Source: Clostridia bacterium (GTDB lineage Bacteria > Bacillota > Clostridia > Oscillospirales > Acutalibacteraceae). From it: a stretch of DNA of 13,716 nucleotides. Location of the stretch: the NCBI GenBank assembly GCA_900771185.1, contig CAAGND010000132.1, positions 1 to 13,716 on the forward strand. The letters are read 5' to 3'. This document shows, in pieces, positions 7,239-13,716 of the stretch. Position 1 is the first letter of the stretch; every line of letters begins with the position of its first letter. The position numbers and the translations under genes were made by a program. The notes below the pieces were generated by a model. It made no database searches, was not told the origin of the DNA, and saw nothing but the letters and a program-made list of their open reading frames with translations.

Positions 7239-8226
7239 CAAGCTCAGCACAAACCAACCTTTGGTTGAGGTGAAAAATCTCAAGGAGTATTTTGATATCA
7301 ATGTCGGAATGTTCCGCACCAAGCCTCTCAAGGCTGTTGACGATGTTTCCTTCTCTATAAACAAGGGTGAAACCCTCGGTCTTGTTGGTGAGTCCGGCTG
7401 CGGAAAAACAACTGTCGGGCGCACACTGCTCCACCTCTACAAGCCCACCGGCGGCGAGATATGGTTCAAGGGCAAGCAGATAAAGACCAGAAGCGATATA
7501 AAGGAGTTCCGCAAGAAGGCCACCATGGTTTTCCAAGACCCCTACTCCTCGCTCGATCCCAGAATGACGGTTGCCGACATCATTGGTGAGCCGCTTGATG
7601 TGCACAAGATGTATTCCTCCAAAAAGGAGCGCCGTGAGAGAATACTTGAGCTTATGGGTCATGTCGGACTCAACAGTGAGCACGCCGCCCGCTACGCCCA
7701 CGAATTTTCCGGCGGTCAGAGGCAGCGTATCGGAATTGCCCGCGCACTTGCGGTCGACCCCGATTTCATCGTCTGCGACGAGCCTGTTTCGGCTCTCGAC
7801 GTTTCGATTCAGGCGCAGGTCATCAACATGTTTGAAGATCTCCAGGCGAAGCTCGGGCTCACATATCTCTTCATAGCGCACGACCTGCTCGTTGTGCGCC
7901 ACATCAGCAACCGCATAGCCGTTATGTATCTCGGAAAGATAGTTGAGCTTGCGGACGCACAGGAGATATATGAGCGTCCGCTGCACCCATATTCAAAATC
8001 GCTGCTCTCCGCTGTGCCGCTGCCCGACCCCAAGGCGGCGCGTGCGAACAAGCGCATTGTTCTTTCAGGTGATATTCCCAGTCCGCTCAACGCTCCGTCA
8101 GGCTGTCCGTTCCGCACAAGATGCGCCTATGCCACCGAGCGCTGTGCAGCAGAAGTTCCCGAATTCAGGGAGATGAGCAGCGGACATTTCGTAGCCTGCC
8201 ACAGAACTGAGGAAATCAACGATTAA
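7231..8226 (+). CDS. oppF: Oligopeptide ABC importer ATPase OppF/DppF type
   Basis: Partner ATPase to OppD, 331 residues. Motifs: Walker A GESGCGKT (53-60), Q-loop Q102 (VFQDPYSSLDPRMTV, the OppF-type version), signature FSGGQRQ (159-165), Walker B ending VCDEP (E184), and switch H217 (IAHDLLVVRH). The C-terminal domain has GCPFRTRC with C292, C298, C305 and C323, a cysteine pattern parallel to the one in OppD. The ATG at 7231 lies inside the end of oppD, with 8-bp overlap; the in-frame GTG at 7222 is rejected because it would add only MKT and sit inside the likely ribosome site (GGCGGTG). The stop is TAA, and 65 bp containing a small hairpin separate it from oppA. Confidence 0.95.
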   Translation: MSDKLSTNQPLVEVKNLKEYFDINVGMFRTKPLKAVDDVSFSINKGETLGLVGESGCGKTTVGRTLLHLYKPTGGEIWFKGKQIKTRSDIKEFRKKATMVFQDPYSSLDPRMTVADIIGEPLDVHKMYSSKKERRERILELMGHVGLNSEHAARYAHEFSGGQRQRIGIARALAVDPDFIVCDEPVSALDVSIQAQVINMFEDLQAKLGLTYLFIAHDLLVVRHISNRIAVMYLGKIVELADAQEIYERPLHPYSKSLLSAVPLPDPKAARANKRIVLSGDIPSPLNAPSGCPFRTRCAYATERCAAEVPEFREMSSGHFVACHRTEEIND

Positions 8227-8238
8227 TTTTGTCCATTG

Positions 8239-8254
8239 TACGGGAAAACCCGTA
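8239..8254 (+). promoter_or_regulatory. Intercistronic hairpin between oppF and oppA
   Basis: TACGGG (8239-8244), a 4-nt AAAA loop and CCCGTA (8249-8254) form a perfect 6-bp stem. There is no proper T tract, so it is not a convincing terminator. Placed just before the binding-protein gene, it may stabilise the oppA mRNA or reduce read-through; both ideas are inference. Confidence 0.45.
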
Positions 8255-8291
8255 TTTATGAAAATAACAATATAGGAAAGGATGTAACACA

Positions 8292-10154
8292 ATGAAGAAA
8301 ATCATCGCACTCGTACTTGCTCTCTGTATGGTATTCTCCCTTGCCGCATGCGGCGGCGCTAAGGGCGACGCGAAAGCACTGTCTATTTGCCTTGCTTCTG
8401 AGCCCGATACCATTGACCCCGCTCTCAACAGCGCTGTTGACGGAGCAACACTCATCATTCATGCTTTTTCCGGTCTTGCCGGCTATCGCCAGAATGACAA
8501 GGGCGAGCTTGAGCTCTACGCAGACTGTGCAAAAGAGCTGGTCGAGCCTACTGTGGGCGAGGACGGAAAATGCACCTATGTCTATGAGCTTAAAGACGGA
8601 CTCAAATGGTCCGATGGCTCAGACCTCACCGCGCAGGATTTCGTATATGCGTGGAACCGTGCCGCTTCAGCCGCTCTCGGCGCTGACTACGGCTACATGT
8701 TCGAAGTTGTTGACGGCTATGACAAGATTTCCGCTATGAAAGAAGTCACGGACGCCAACGGCAATGTTGTTAAAGATGAGGAAGGCAATCCGAAGATGGA
8801 GCCTGAGTTCCCTGATGCAAAGCTCAACATCTCCGCTTCCGATGACGGCAAAACACTCACAGTTGTCACCACCGGTAAGATCCCTTACTGGAATGAGCTT
8901 CTTGCGTTCCCGACCTATATGCCGGTCAAGTCAGACCTCGTTGAGGATGAATCATGGGCAACAAAGCCCGATACCTACATCGGCAACGGCCCATATGTTC
9001 TCTCTGAGTGGGATCACAACAGCAAGATCGTCTACAAGAAGAACGAGAACTATCACAATGCTGACGCTGTCACCATGGATTCCATAGTTTTCTATCTCTC
9101 GGACGATGCGAACAACATGCTCGCAAACTTCAAGAAGGGCGACTGGCTCTTCATAGACGATGTTCCTACCGCTGAAATTGCAAACCTCAAAAAGGATTAT
9201 CCCGATGAGTTTGTCGTTGCAGGCCAGATAGGCACATACTATGTCACCTTCAACATCAACGAAAATCTTCTTCCCGCAGACAGCGCTCTCAAGGGCAATG
9301 AGGCCGAGACAGCTCAGGCTGAGATCCGCCGCGCTATCGGTTTGCTGTTTGACCGCAACTACATCGTAAACGACATCGCTCAGGGCGGTCAGCTTCCCGC
9401 ATCGAGCTTTGTCGCCGCAGGTATGACAGAGCCTGACGGTTCCGAGTTCTATAAGAATTCCGGCAGCAGCGACAAGTTCGACGGTTACTGGGATATTTCC
9501 GCAGACGCTTACAAGAGCAACTGCGATGAGGCTATCGCAACCCTCAAGAAGTATTATAAGTTCGACGAGGCAACCGGAAAGTTCACCAACTTCCCGACTC
9601 TTGAGTACCTCTACAACACCAACGAGGGTCACAAGGCTATCGGCGAGTATCTCCAGAGCGCTCTCGCTCAGTACGGAATCAAGGTCAACATGGTCAACCA
9701 GGAGTGGAACACTTTCCTCAACACCCGTAAGGCAGGCGACTTCACTTTCGCAAGAAACGGCTGGGTTGCTGACTACAACGATCCCATCTGCTTCCTTGAC
9801 ATGTGGATTTCCTCTTCCGGCAACAACGATGCTCAGTTCGGCAGAGATAACCATAAGGACATTACTCTCTACTCCCTTGACCTGACTCCTTACGGCATCA
9901 ACTACAAGGTTGAGAACACAACATGGGCAAAGACCTATGACGTGCTTATCTCTGAAATCAAGAAGTGCGACAACGCCGAGAACCGCTTCAAGATGATGCA
10001 CATCGCTGAGGATATGCTTATGCAGACAGGAGTTATCTGCCCGCTGTACTTCTACACTGATCTTTATATGATCAACAGCAACGTTAAGGGCTTCTTCTCC
10101 TCACCGCTCGGATACAAGTACTTCATGTACACAACCATTGAGGCTGACAAATAA
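8292..10154 (+). CDS. oppA: Peptide-binding lipoprotein OppA (SBP family 5)
   Basis: Extracellular solute-binding lipoprotein that captures oligopeptides and delivers them to OppBC. The N-terminus MKKIIALVLALCMVFSLAAC is a lipoprotein signal with lipobox LAAC and lipidated C20. Family-5 binding-protein features follow: the EPDTIDPALN segment, YVYELKDGLKWSDGSDLTAQDFVYAWNR split over residues of about 95-125, then TYIGNGPYVLSEWDHNSKIV, the RRAIGLLFDR region and a C-terminal FARNGWVADYNDP stretch typical of OppA proteins. At 620 residues it is somewhat longer than usual (about 540-600). The ribosome site GGAAAGGA lies close upstream. It is the last gene of the operon, after both ATPases, with 65 bp before it. 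It ends in TAA and is followed by hairpins at 10189 and 10251. A related dipeptide or other ligand cannot be excluded. Confidence 0.95.
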   Translation: MKKIIALVLALCMVFSLAACGGAKGDAKALSICLASEPDTIDPALNSAVDGATLIIHAFSGLAGYRQNDKGELELYADCAKELVEPTVGEDGKCTYVYELKDGLKWSDGSDLTAQDFVYAWNRAASAALGADYGYMFEVVDGYDKISAMKEVTDANGNVVKDEEGNPKMEPEFPDAKLNISASDDGKTLTVVTTGKIPYWNELLAFPTYMPVKSDLVEDESWATKPDTYIGNGPYVLSEWDHNSKIVYKKNENYHNADAVTMDSIVFYLSDDANNMLANFKKGDWLFIDDVPTAEIANLKKDYPDEFVVAGQIGTYYVTFNINENLLPADSALKGNEAETAQAEIRRAIGLLFDRNYIVNDIAQGGQLPASSFVAAGMTEPDGSEFYKNSGSSDKFDGYWDISADAYKSNCDEAIATLKKYYKFDEATGKFTNFPTLEYLYNTNEGHKAIGEYLQSALAQYGIKVNMVNQEWNTFLNTRKAGDFTFARNGWVADYNDPICFLDMWISSSGNNDAQFGRDNHKDITLYSLDLTPYGINYKVENTTWAKTYDVLISEIKKCDNAENRFKMMHIAEDMLMQTGVICPLYFYTDLYMINSNVKGFFSSPLGYKYFMYTTIEADK

Positions 10155-10188
10155 GGCAAGCGTCTTATTGACACTTCAAAACTAAACA

Positions 10189-10216
10189 GAGCCGCCGCAG
10201 TTTCCTGCGGCGGCTC
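10189..10216 (+). terminator. Terminator hairpin after oppA
   Basis: GAGCCGCCGCA (10189-10199) and TGCGGCGGCTC (10206-10216) form a perfect 11-bp GC-rich stem with a 6-nt loop, 35 nt after the oppA stop. The T tract downstream on the plus strand is poor, while the minus strand has TGTTTAGTTTT after the stem, so the hairpin may also act on transcripts from the opposite side. Confidence 0.7.
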
Positions 10217-10250
10217 ATCCATTAACTCGTTGTTCGAAATCAAATGACAA

Positions 10251-10274
10251 AAGCCCCGCAGAGGTGCGGGGCTT
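10251..10274 (-). terminator. Terminator of the phosphodiesterase gene
   Basis: AAGCCCCGCA (10251-10260) and TGCGGGGCTT (10265-10274) form a 10-bp perfect stem with a 4-nt loop, 5 bp beyond the minus-strand stop codon. On the minus strand it is followed by TTGTCATTTGATTT, a reasonable T-rich tail. Confidence 0.8.
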
Positions 10275-10279
10275 CGCTG

Positions 10280-11047
10280 TTACTTTGAGTAGTGTTTATC
10301 TATTATTTTCTTGACCTCATCGGGGCTATCGGTTATAAGACCGTCCACACCGATTTCGACCAGCCTGATAACATCCTTTTCCTCATTAACGGTCCAGGCG
10401 TTGACCTTCATACCCGCCTTGTGCGCGCGCTTTATCGAAAGCTTGTTGACAAAGTTCTTATGGGGATGAATCGCATCACACTTAATTCTCTTTGCAAGCC
10501 ATATGGGTCTGATGCCCCAGCTTGAAAGAATCTGGGCATATATGGGATAGAGATAAGCGGTCTGACACGTGGGGTCAACCTTTTTTGCCTCAACGAGCAT
10601 TTTATAATCAAAGCTCGATATAAGGAGTTTGTCAAAAACGCCGTGGCGCTTTGCGGCATCAATGGTTTTGCGAACTATATCCGCCCTGTCGCCTTTGCAG
10701 GGCTTTATCTCAATATTAATAATGCTGAGGCTTTCATAGCGCTTCATGCACTCAAGATATTCGTCAACCGTCGGCAGCGTCGTTCCTGCAAATTCACTGC
10801 TGAACTTTTTTCCGAAATCAAGCTTGCGGATATCCTCAAAGGTATAGTCCGCTATTCTGCCGGTGCCGTCTGACATTTCATCGACTGTATCGTTATGGCA
10901 TATTACAATATATCCGTCCTTGGTCGAGTGAACGTCTGTTTCGGTTCCGTCAACACCGATTTCAAGCGCCTTTTCAAATGCGGGCATTGTGTTCTGCGGA
11001 GCATGACGGTTTGCACCGCGATGTGCAATAATATTGACTTTTTTCAA
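10280..11047 (-). CDS. Glycerophosphodiester phosphodiesterase (GDPD family)
   Basis: Hydrolyses glycerophosphodiesters, typically released from membrane lipids, to glycerol-3-phosphate and an alcohol. The 255 residues show the diagnostic GDPD residues: H9-R10 (IIAHRGA), E36 and D38 (DGTETDV), H51 (ICHND), and a further acidic INIEIKP strand near 119; the C-terminal NAWTVNEEKD and GVDGLITDSPDE segments are typical. There is no signal peptide, so it resembles cytoplasmic UgpQ-type enzymes rather than secreted GlpQ. I prefer the TTG at 11047 (MKKVNIIAHRG): GGAGG (11061-11057) is 9 nt upstream, whereas the in-frame GTG at 11056 directly abuts that site. The gene ends in TAA 5 bp before its terminator and has its own strong promoter, divergent from the GPH-type transporter. 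Confidence 0.93.
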   Translation of the reverse strand: MKKVNIIAHRGANRHAPQNTMPAFEKALEIGVDGTETDVHSTKDGYIVICHNDTVDEMSDGTGRIADYTFEDIRKLDFGKKFSSEFAGTTLPTVDEYLECMKRYESLSIINIEIKPCKGDRADIVRKTIDAAKRHGVFDKLLISSFDYKMLVEAKKVDPTCQTAYLYPIYAQILSSWGIRPIWLAKRIKCDAIHPHKNFVNKLSIKRAHKAGMKVNAWTVNEEKDVIRLVEIGVDGLITDSPDEVKKIIDKHYSK

Positions 11048-11071
11048 AGCCTTCACCCTCCAAAAAGTTTT

Positions 11072-11084
11072 GGTATATTATACC
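11072..11084. promoter_or_regulatory. 13-bp palindrome over the phosphodiesterase -10 element
   Basis: GGTATA-T-TATACC is a perfect palindrome with one central base. It completely covers the minus-strand -10 (11082-11077) and reaches towards the start of transcription. This is where a repressor operator would sit, but part of the symmetry comes from the AT-rich -10 itself. Confidence 0.35.
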
Positions 11085-11105
11085 ATTATTTAATAAATTT
11101 TTCAA
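11077..11105 (-). promoter_or_regulatory. Sigma-A type promoter of the phosphodiesterase gene
   Basis: Read on the minus strand: TTGAAA (11105-11100), exactly 17 bp, then a perfect TATAAT (11082-11077). The predicted start near 11070 leaves a leader of about 23 nt before the TTG start at 11047. Confidence 0.8.
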
Positions 11106-11121
11106 CATAATTTTTCTTTTG

Positions 11122-11231
11122 GGCTTATTTTCACTGAACTTTCAGGCCTCAAATAAGCCGCACGCAAAATATAAAGTATTTTTATTCCTTCAATTATTAA
11201 CACTTCGTTATAAATTGCTTGTTTTGAGGCC
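11122..11231. repeat. Overlapping inverted repeats between divergent promoters
   Basis: GGCTTATTT (11122-11130) is inverted as AAATAAGCC (11151-11159). GGCCTCAAA (11145-11153) is inverted as TTTGAGGCC (11223-11231). Both are perfect 9-bp matches, and the middle arms overlap by three bases. They lie between the divergent -35 elements (11105 and 11239), so outside both predicted transcripts; this fits DNA-level operators better than an RNA switch. The rest of the 298-bp gap is AT-rich and holds only promoters, the palindrome and the leader hairpins. Confidence 0.4.
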
Positions 11232-11238
11232 GATATTC

Positions 11239-11267
11239 TTGCAATATACTACTTTTTTTGTTATAAT
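11239..11267 (+). promoter_or_regulatory. Sigma-A type promoter of the GPH-type transporter gene
   Basis: TTGCAA (11239-11244, 4/6 match), a 17-bp spacer and a perfect TATAAT (11262-11267), with TG one base upstream of the -10. The predicted start near 11274 gives a leader of about 70 nt. Confidence 0.72.
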
Positions 11268-11282
11268 GTTGGAAGCTTTTGT

Positions 11283-11321
11283 GCAAAACAATCAGTTTTG
11301 CGTCAGGTGGCGATACCGCCT
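11283..11321 (+). promoter_or_regulatory. Two tandem hairpins in the transporter leader
   Basis: GCAAAAC (11283-11289) pairs with GTTTTGC (11295-11301) around a 5-nt loop. Three bases later AGGTGG (11305-11310) pairs with CCGCCT (11316-11321), including one G·T wobble, around another 5-nt loop. They occupy most of the predicted leader and end about 12 nt before AAGGAG (ribosome site) of the GTG start at 11346. No T tract follows, so neither is a terminator. Confidence 0.45.
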
Positions 11322-11345
11322 AATACAAATCAAGGAGAGTAGAAA

Positions 11346-12155
11346 GTGAAAAGCAATCTCAAACAAAAACTCAGCAACGCCGTCAACACGGTACTGCTGC
11401 ACTGGAAAACTCCGCCGCTCGGGAAATATGTCTCTTACAAGGAGATACTTGCCTACGGCTTCGGTGGAATGGGTGTTCAATTCGTCATATTCTTTGCCTC
11501 TCAAATCGCTCTTTCTGCCACAAGCTTTTTGGTCGGCAATACCATCGGCATCAAGCCCATGCACCTGCAATATATGGCTGTTGCCTCAACCATCATCGGT
11601 TTCGGCATAACCATCGCCCGCTCCTACATAATCGACAGTGCAAGATTCAAAATGGGCAAATTCCGCCCATGGCTTGCCATCACGGGAATACCGACGGTCA
11701 TTATATCAGTCGTTTTCGTCTGGCTGCCATATGAGACGATGTCCTATGTTCAGAAAGGGCTTGCGGTCTTCATCTGCTACAACCTTCTGCAGTGCTTCTA
11801 TCCGTTTTTCACACAGGCATATACGGATCTTGCGAATGTTATTTCGCCCAACTCCCATGAGCGCACCGACATCGTTTCCGTCTCCTCCATCATATATTCA
11901 ATGGCGCCGTCGCTCACAGGTCTGTTCGTGCCAATGCTCTCCACCCTCACAGGCGGTCTCAACAGCATCACTACCTATCGCATAATCCACCCGCTGGTTG
12001 CCATTGTCGGACTCATCATCTCCTATATTGCCGTTCTCGGCACAAAAGAGAGAATCATTGTTGCGGAAAGTCATGTCAATCAGTTCAAATTTTCCGACGC
12101 TTTCCGTGCGGTTGCAAAAAACAAATATTTCTGGATAACCTCACTTGCCGGCTGA
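11346..12155 (+). CDS. GPH-family (MelB-like) sugar transporter, N-terminal half up to an in-frame TGA
   Basis: The first 269 codons encode the N-terminal lobe of a cation-coupled glycoside/hexuronide transporter of the MFS_2 group. The signature is D97-S-A-R-FKMGKFRPWL110, the conserved D...R...GxFRP loop between helices 2 and 3 of GPH transporters. About six helices precede a basic cytoplasmic segment (KFSDAFRAVAKNK), and helix 7 begins at YFWITSLAG, where TGA (12153-12155) interrupts it. The same frame continues immediately with LGFLEGAVGV, so the break is one codon, not a frameshift. The GTG start is supported by AAGGAG 8 nt upstream and a promoter at 11239-11267. If the TGA acts as a stop, the product lacks the C-terminal lobe and is unlikely to transport. 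Neighbour across the divergent promoters: the phosphodiesterase gene. The substrate is unknown. Confidence 0.85.
   Translation: MKSNLKQKLSNAVNTVLLHWKTPPLGKYVSYKEILAYGFGGMGVQFVIFFASQIALSATSFLVGNTIGIKPMHLQYMAVASTIIGFGITIARSYIIDSARFKMGKFRPWLAITGIPTVIISVVFVWLPYETMSYVQKGLAVFICYNLLQCFYPFFTQAYTDLANVISPNSHERTDIVSVSSIIYSMAPSLTGLFVPMLSTLTGGLNSITTYRIIHPLVAIVGLIISYIAVLGTKERIIVAESHVNQFKFSDAFRAVAKNKYFWITSLAG
12153..12155 (+). other. In-frame TGA within the transporter (nonsense mutation or recoding site)
   Basis: Codon 270 is TGA, preceded by GGC and followed by CTC. Coding resumes in the same frame with transporter sequence on both sides. A single G-to-A change from the tryptophan codon TGG would create it. 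TGA is an ordinary stop elsewhere here: it ends the isomerase gene, oppC (followed at once by TAA) and oppD, where reading through would run far into oppF in the wrong frame. I could not find a convincing bacterial SECIS-type stem-loop just downstream, only a short CGC/GCG stem. Confidence 0.9.
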
Positions 12156-13716
12156 CTCGGATTCCTTGAAGGCGCTGTCGGCGTTATCATCGGCTGGACA
12201 TTCATCTATGCCTACCCAGACAGGATGGGACTTTACGGCGTTGCAACAACGCTTATCGGCAATGCCGCACTTTGGGCGATGCTCATTTGTCCGTTTGCCA
12301 TCAGAAAAATAGGAAAGAGAAATCTCCTCATCTGGTGCAACGTTATAAACATTGTTCTTATAGGTCTGCTCTACCCGCTTTACAACAACCTGTATGCGCT
12401 GATAATCCTCTACTACCTCAACGGATTCATCAACTCGTTCTCCATCGTTTACAACCCCGGCATCAACGCCGATATGCGTGACTATCAGCAATATTTCACC
12501 GGCGAGAGAATAGACGGCATGTTCGGTGCTGTCGGCATCATAGGAAGCTTTGTCGGCATGTTTACCGGAATGGTGCTTCCCACCATATATCAGAGCCTCG
12601 GTCTGGAGGACAATTATGATGTTCTTGAGGTGGCCTCCTTCAGAGAAGATATGTTTGAGGTTCTCATTATCGCCGCAGTTATAGGCGCAGCTCTCAACTG
12701 TGTGCCCTACTTCTTCTATGATCTGACCGAAACCAAGCAAAGAGGTATCGTCAAGGTTCTGAAAATCAGAGCTCTTTTTGAGGACTACGGCAACGGAATT
12801 CTCAGAGACGAGGATTTGGTCGAGGCCATAGACATCATAGATGAGGCCAACCTTCTCTATAAAGAAAGAGAAAGCATGACAACCAAGGACGATATAAAGG
12901 CCGCGCGCCGTCTGCCGAAGACCACCGCAGAGGAAAAAGCCTTCAGAAAGTCGGAGATAGCCCGTCTCAAGCTCGCATATAAGGAATTCAACGCTCAGAC
13001 AAAACTGGCTATGAAAGACAAGATTGCCGGGGCAAAAGCCATGCCAAAGGCAACAGACGCAGAGAAGGCCGCAAGAAAAGCTGCCATCAAGCTTGCCCGC
13101 AAGGATAACCGCGAACAGAAAAAGCTCAATGATGACATCTCAGTATGCGATTTCGTAATTGATGAGATGAACAAATACAGCACCGCACGCGTGCAGATGC
13201 AGGTTGAACGTTCAAAAGCCGTTGTCAGAGACGGAATAGAGGGGCTTTTCAGCTACGACCGCTCAGTGATGGCACAGGCAAAGGCGATGCCCAAGGATAC
13301 ATATGAACACCGCCTTCTCCGCAGTGATGCGATAACACATGCACGCGCATTAAAGAACAGCCGAAAGAATCTTCTGAAGTTCTATAAGAGCCCCGAAAAT
13401 GTCGTTGAGCCGGACCCCGATGCTTTCAAGGCGGCTGCCGCACTCCCCGACGACAATCTGACGAACCAGATAAACAAGAAAAGAACCATCAGAAGACTCA
13501 TCAACGAAAAATCCAAATATACACGAAGCGTTAAGCCTCTGCTTGATGCCAACCGTATGCTGACAGAAAAAGAGAATTACGCCCATCTCGATGAAATCCG
13601 CCGCAACTACGATGATGCGAAGATTAGGACAGATGCCGCTTACGAGGAGCGCAAGAAAGAAATCGAGAAACTTGAAGCCGAACGCAAGGTCGATATGGAA
13701 CGCAGAAAGCAAGAGC
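12156..13716 (+). CDS. GPH-family transporter, C-terminal lobe plus long charged tail, open at window end
   Basis: Continuation of the frame after the TGA: 520 codons with no further stop by my reading, running off the window. Counting from the GTG at 11346, residues 271 to about 460 form the C-terminal membrane lobe (about six helices, the last VLIIAAVIGAALNCVPYFFY followed by DLTETKQRG). From about 465 to at least 790 the protein is hydrophilic and rich in K, R, E and A, a cytoplasmic extension that standard GPH transporters of about 450-500 residues lack. It contains four degenerate copies of an A-x-x-[LM]-P-[KD] motif (prolines 524, 567, 649, 701) and ends in likely coiled coil (AAYEERKKEIEKLEAERK). 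No ribosome site and start were found just after the TGA, so independent translation is doubtful. Codon use and content look intact, arguing against old decay. Confidence 0.8.
12900..13505 (+). repeat. Degenerate repeat in the transporter tail
   Basis: The protein motif occurs as AARRLPKTT, GAKAMPKAT, QAKAMPKDT and KAAAALPDDN, each followed by about 25 charged, helix-forming residues. The prolines are 43, 82 and 52 residues apart, so the units are uneven. At DNA level, 13031-13050 and 13277-13296 match at 17 of 20 bases, suggesting real duplication of at least these two copies. Confidence 0.5.

Noticed and set aside
8229..8257. Separate promoter for oppA (TTGTCC, 18 bp, TATTTA)
   Set aside because: Both elements are poor matches and the region overlaps a hairpin; transcription from the opp promoter is the simpler reading.
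8952..10001. 349-codon minus-strand frame opposite oppA
   Set aside because: It is a shadow of oppA codon bias: valine/leucine-rich without domain motifs, and oppA is unambiguous on the plus strand.
11119..11349. 76-codon plus-strand frame in the divergent intergenic region
   Set aside because: It runs through the transporter promoter and leader, has no ribosome site, and its composition reflects AT-rich DNA; it is not a credible gene.
12153..12155. Genome-wide reassignment of TGA to tryptophan
   Set aside because: TGA terminates oppD, and reading through would extend that protein for hundreds of codons out of frame over oppF; tryptophan is encoded by TGG throughout.
12156..12200. Selenocysteine insertion element after the TGA
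   Set aside because: Only a 3-bp CGC/GCG stem is visible at a suitable distance, and a transporter helix is not a known selenoprotein context.

Overview
The window looks like chromosome of a Gram-positive-type bacterium, most likely an anaerobic Clostridia/Oscillospiraceae-like member of the Bacillota (inference). The signs are strong AAGGAGG ribosome sites, AT-rich intergenic DNA with near-consensus sigma-A promoters around coding DNA of moderate GC, a lipoprotein-type binding protein (LAAC lipobox), and an NrdR repressor. I saw no tRNA, rRNA, CRISPR array or insertion sequence.

Layout. Positions 1-969 hold the 3' part of an MFS transporter resembling the organophosphate antiporter group, followed by a strong hairpin terminator. 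On the minus strand are a TIM-barrel sugar-phosphate isomerase/epimerase-like gene (2344-1568) and then nrdR (1504-1049). Divergent from them are a small two-helix membrane protein (2488-2751) and, behind its own promoter, a membrane-anchored ComEC-like metallo-beta-lactamase-fold protein (2938-3960). A near-perfect promoter and a structured leader precede a complete five-gene oligopeptide ABC importer in the order oppB-oppC-oppD-oppF-oppA (4215-10154). Two back-to-back hairpins separate it from a minus-strand glycerophosphodiester phosphodiesterase (11047-10280). That gene is divergent from a GPH-type (MelB-like) sugar transporter (11346 to the window edge) across a 298-bp region carrying opposed promoters and several inverted repeats.

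How the genes fit together. The opp genes encode one machine: OppA captures peptides outside the cell, OppB/OppC form the pore, and OppD/OppF hydrolyse ATP. The flanking genes (phosphodiesterase, sugar isomerase, two secondary transporters) suggest nutrient scavenging, but they are separate transcription units with no demonstrated joint function. NrdR controls ribonucleotide reductase genes that lie elsewhere.

The most unusual part is the last transporter. Its frame is broken by one in-frame TGA at 12153-12155 inside transmembrane helix 7, yet stays open for another 520 codons to the window end. Those codons encode the rest of the transporter and then a highly charged cytoplasmic tail of more than 300 residues with a degenerate internal repeat. 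TGA works as a normal stop elsewhere in the window, so this is either a very recent nonsense mutation, a sequence error, or a readthrough/recoding site.
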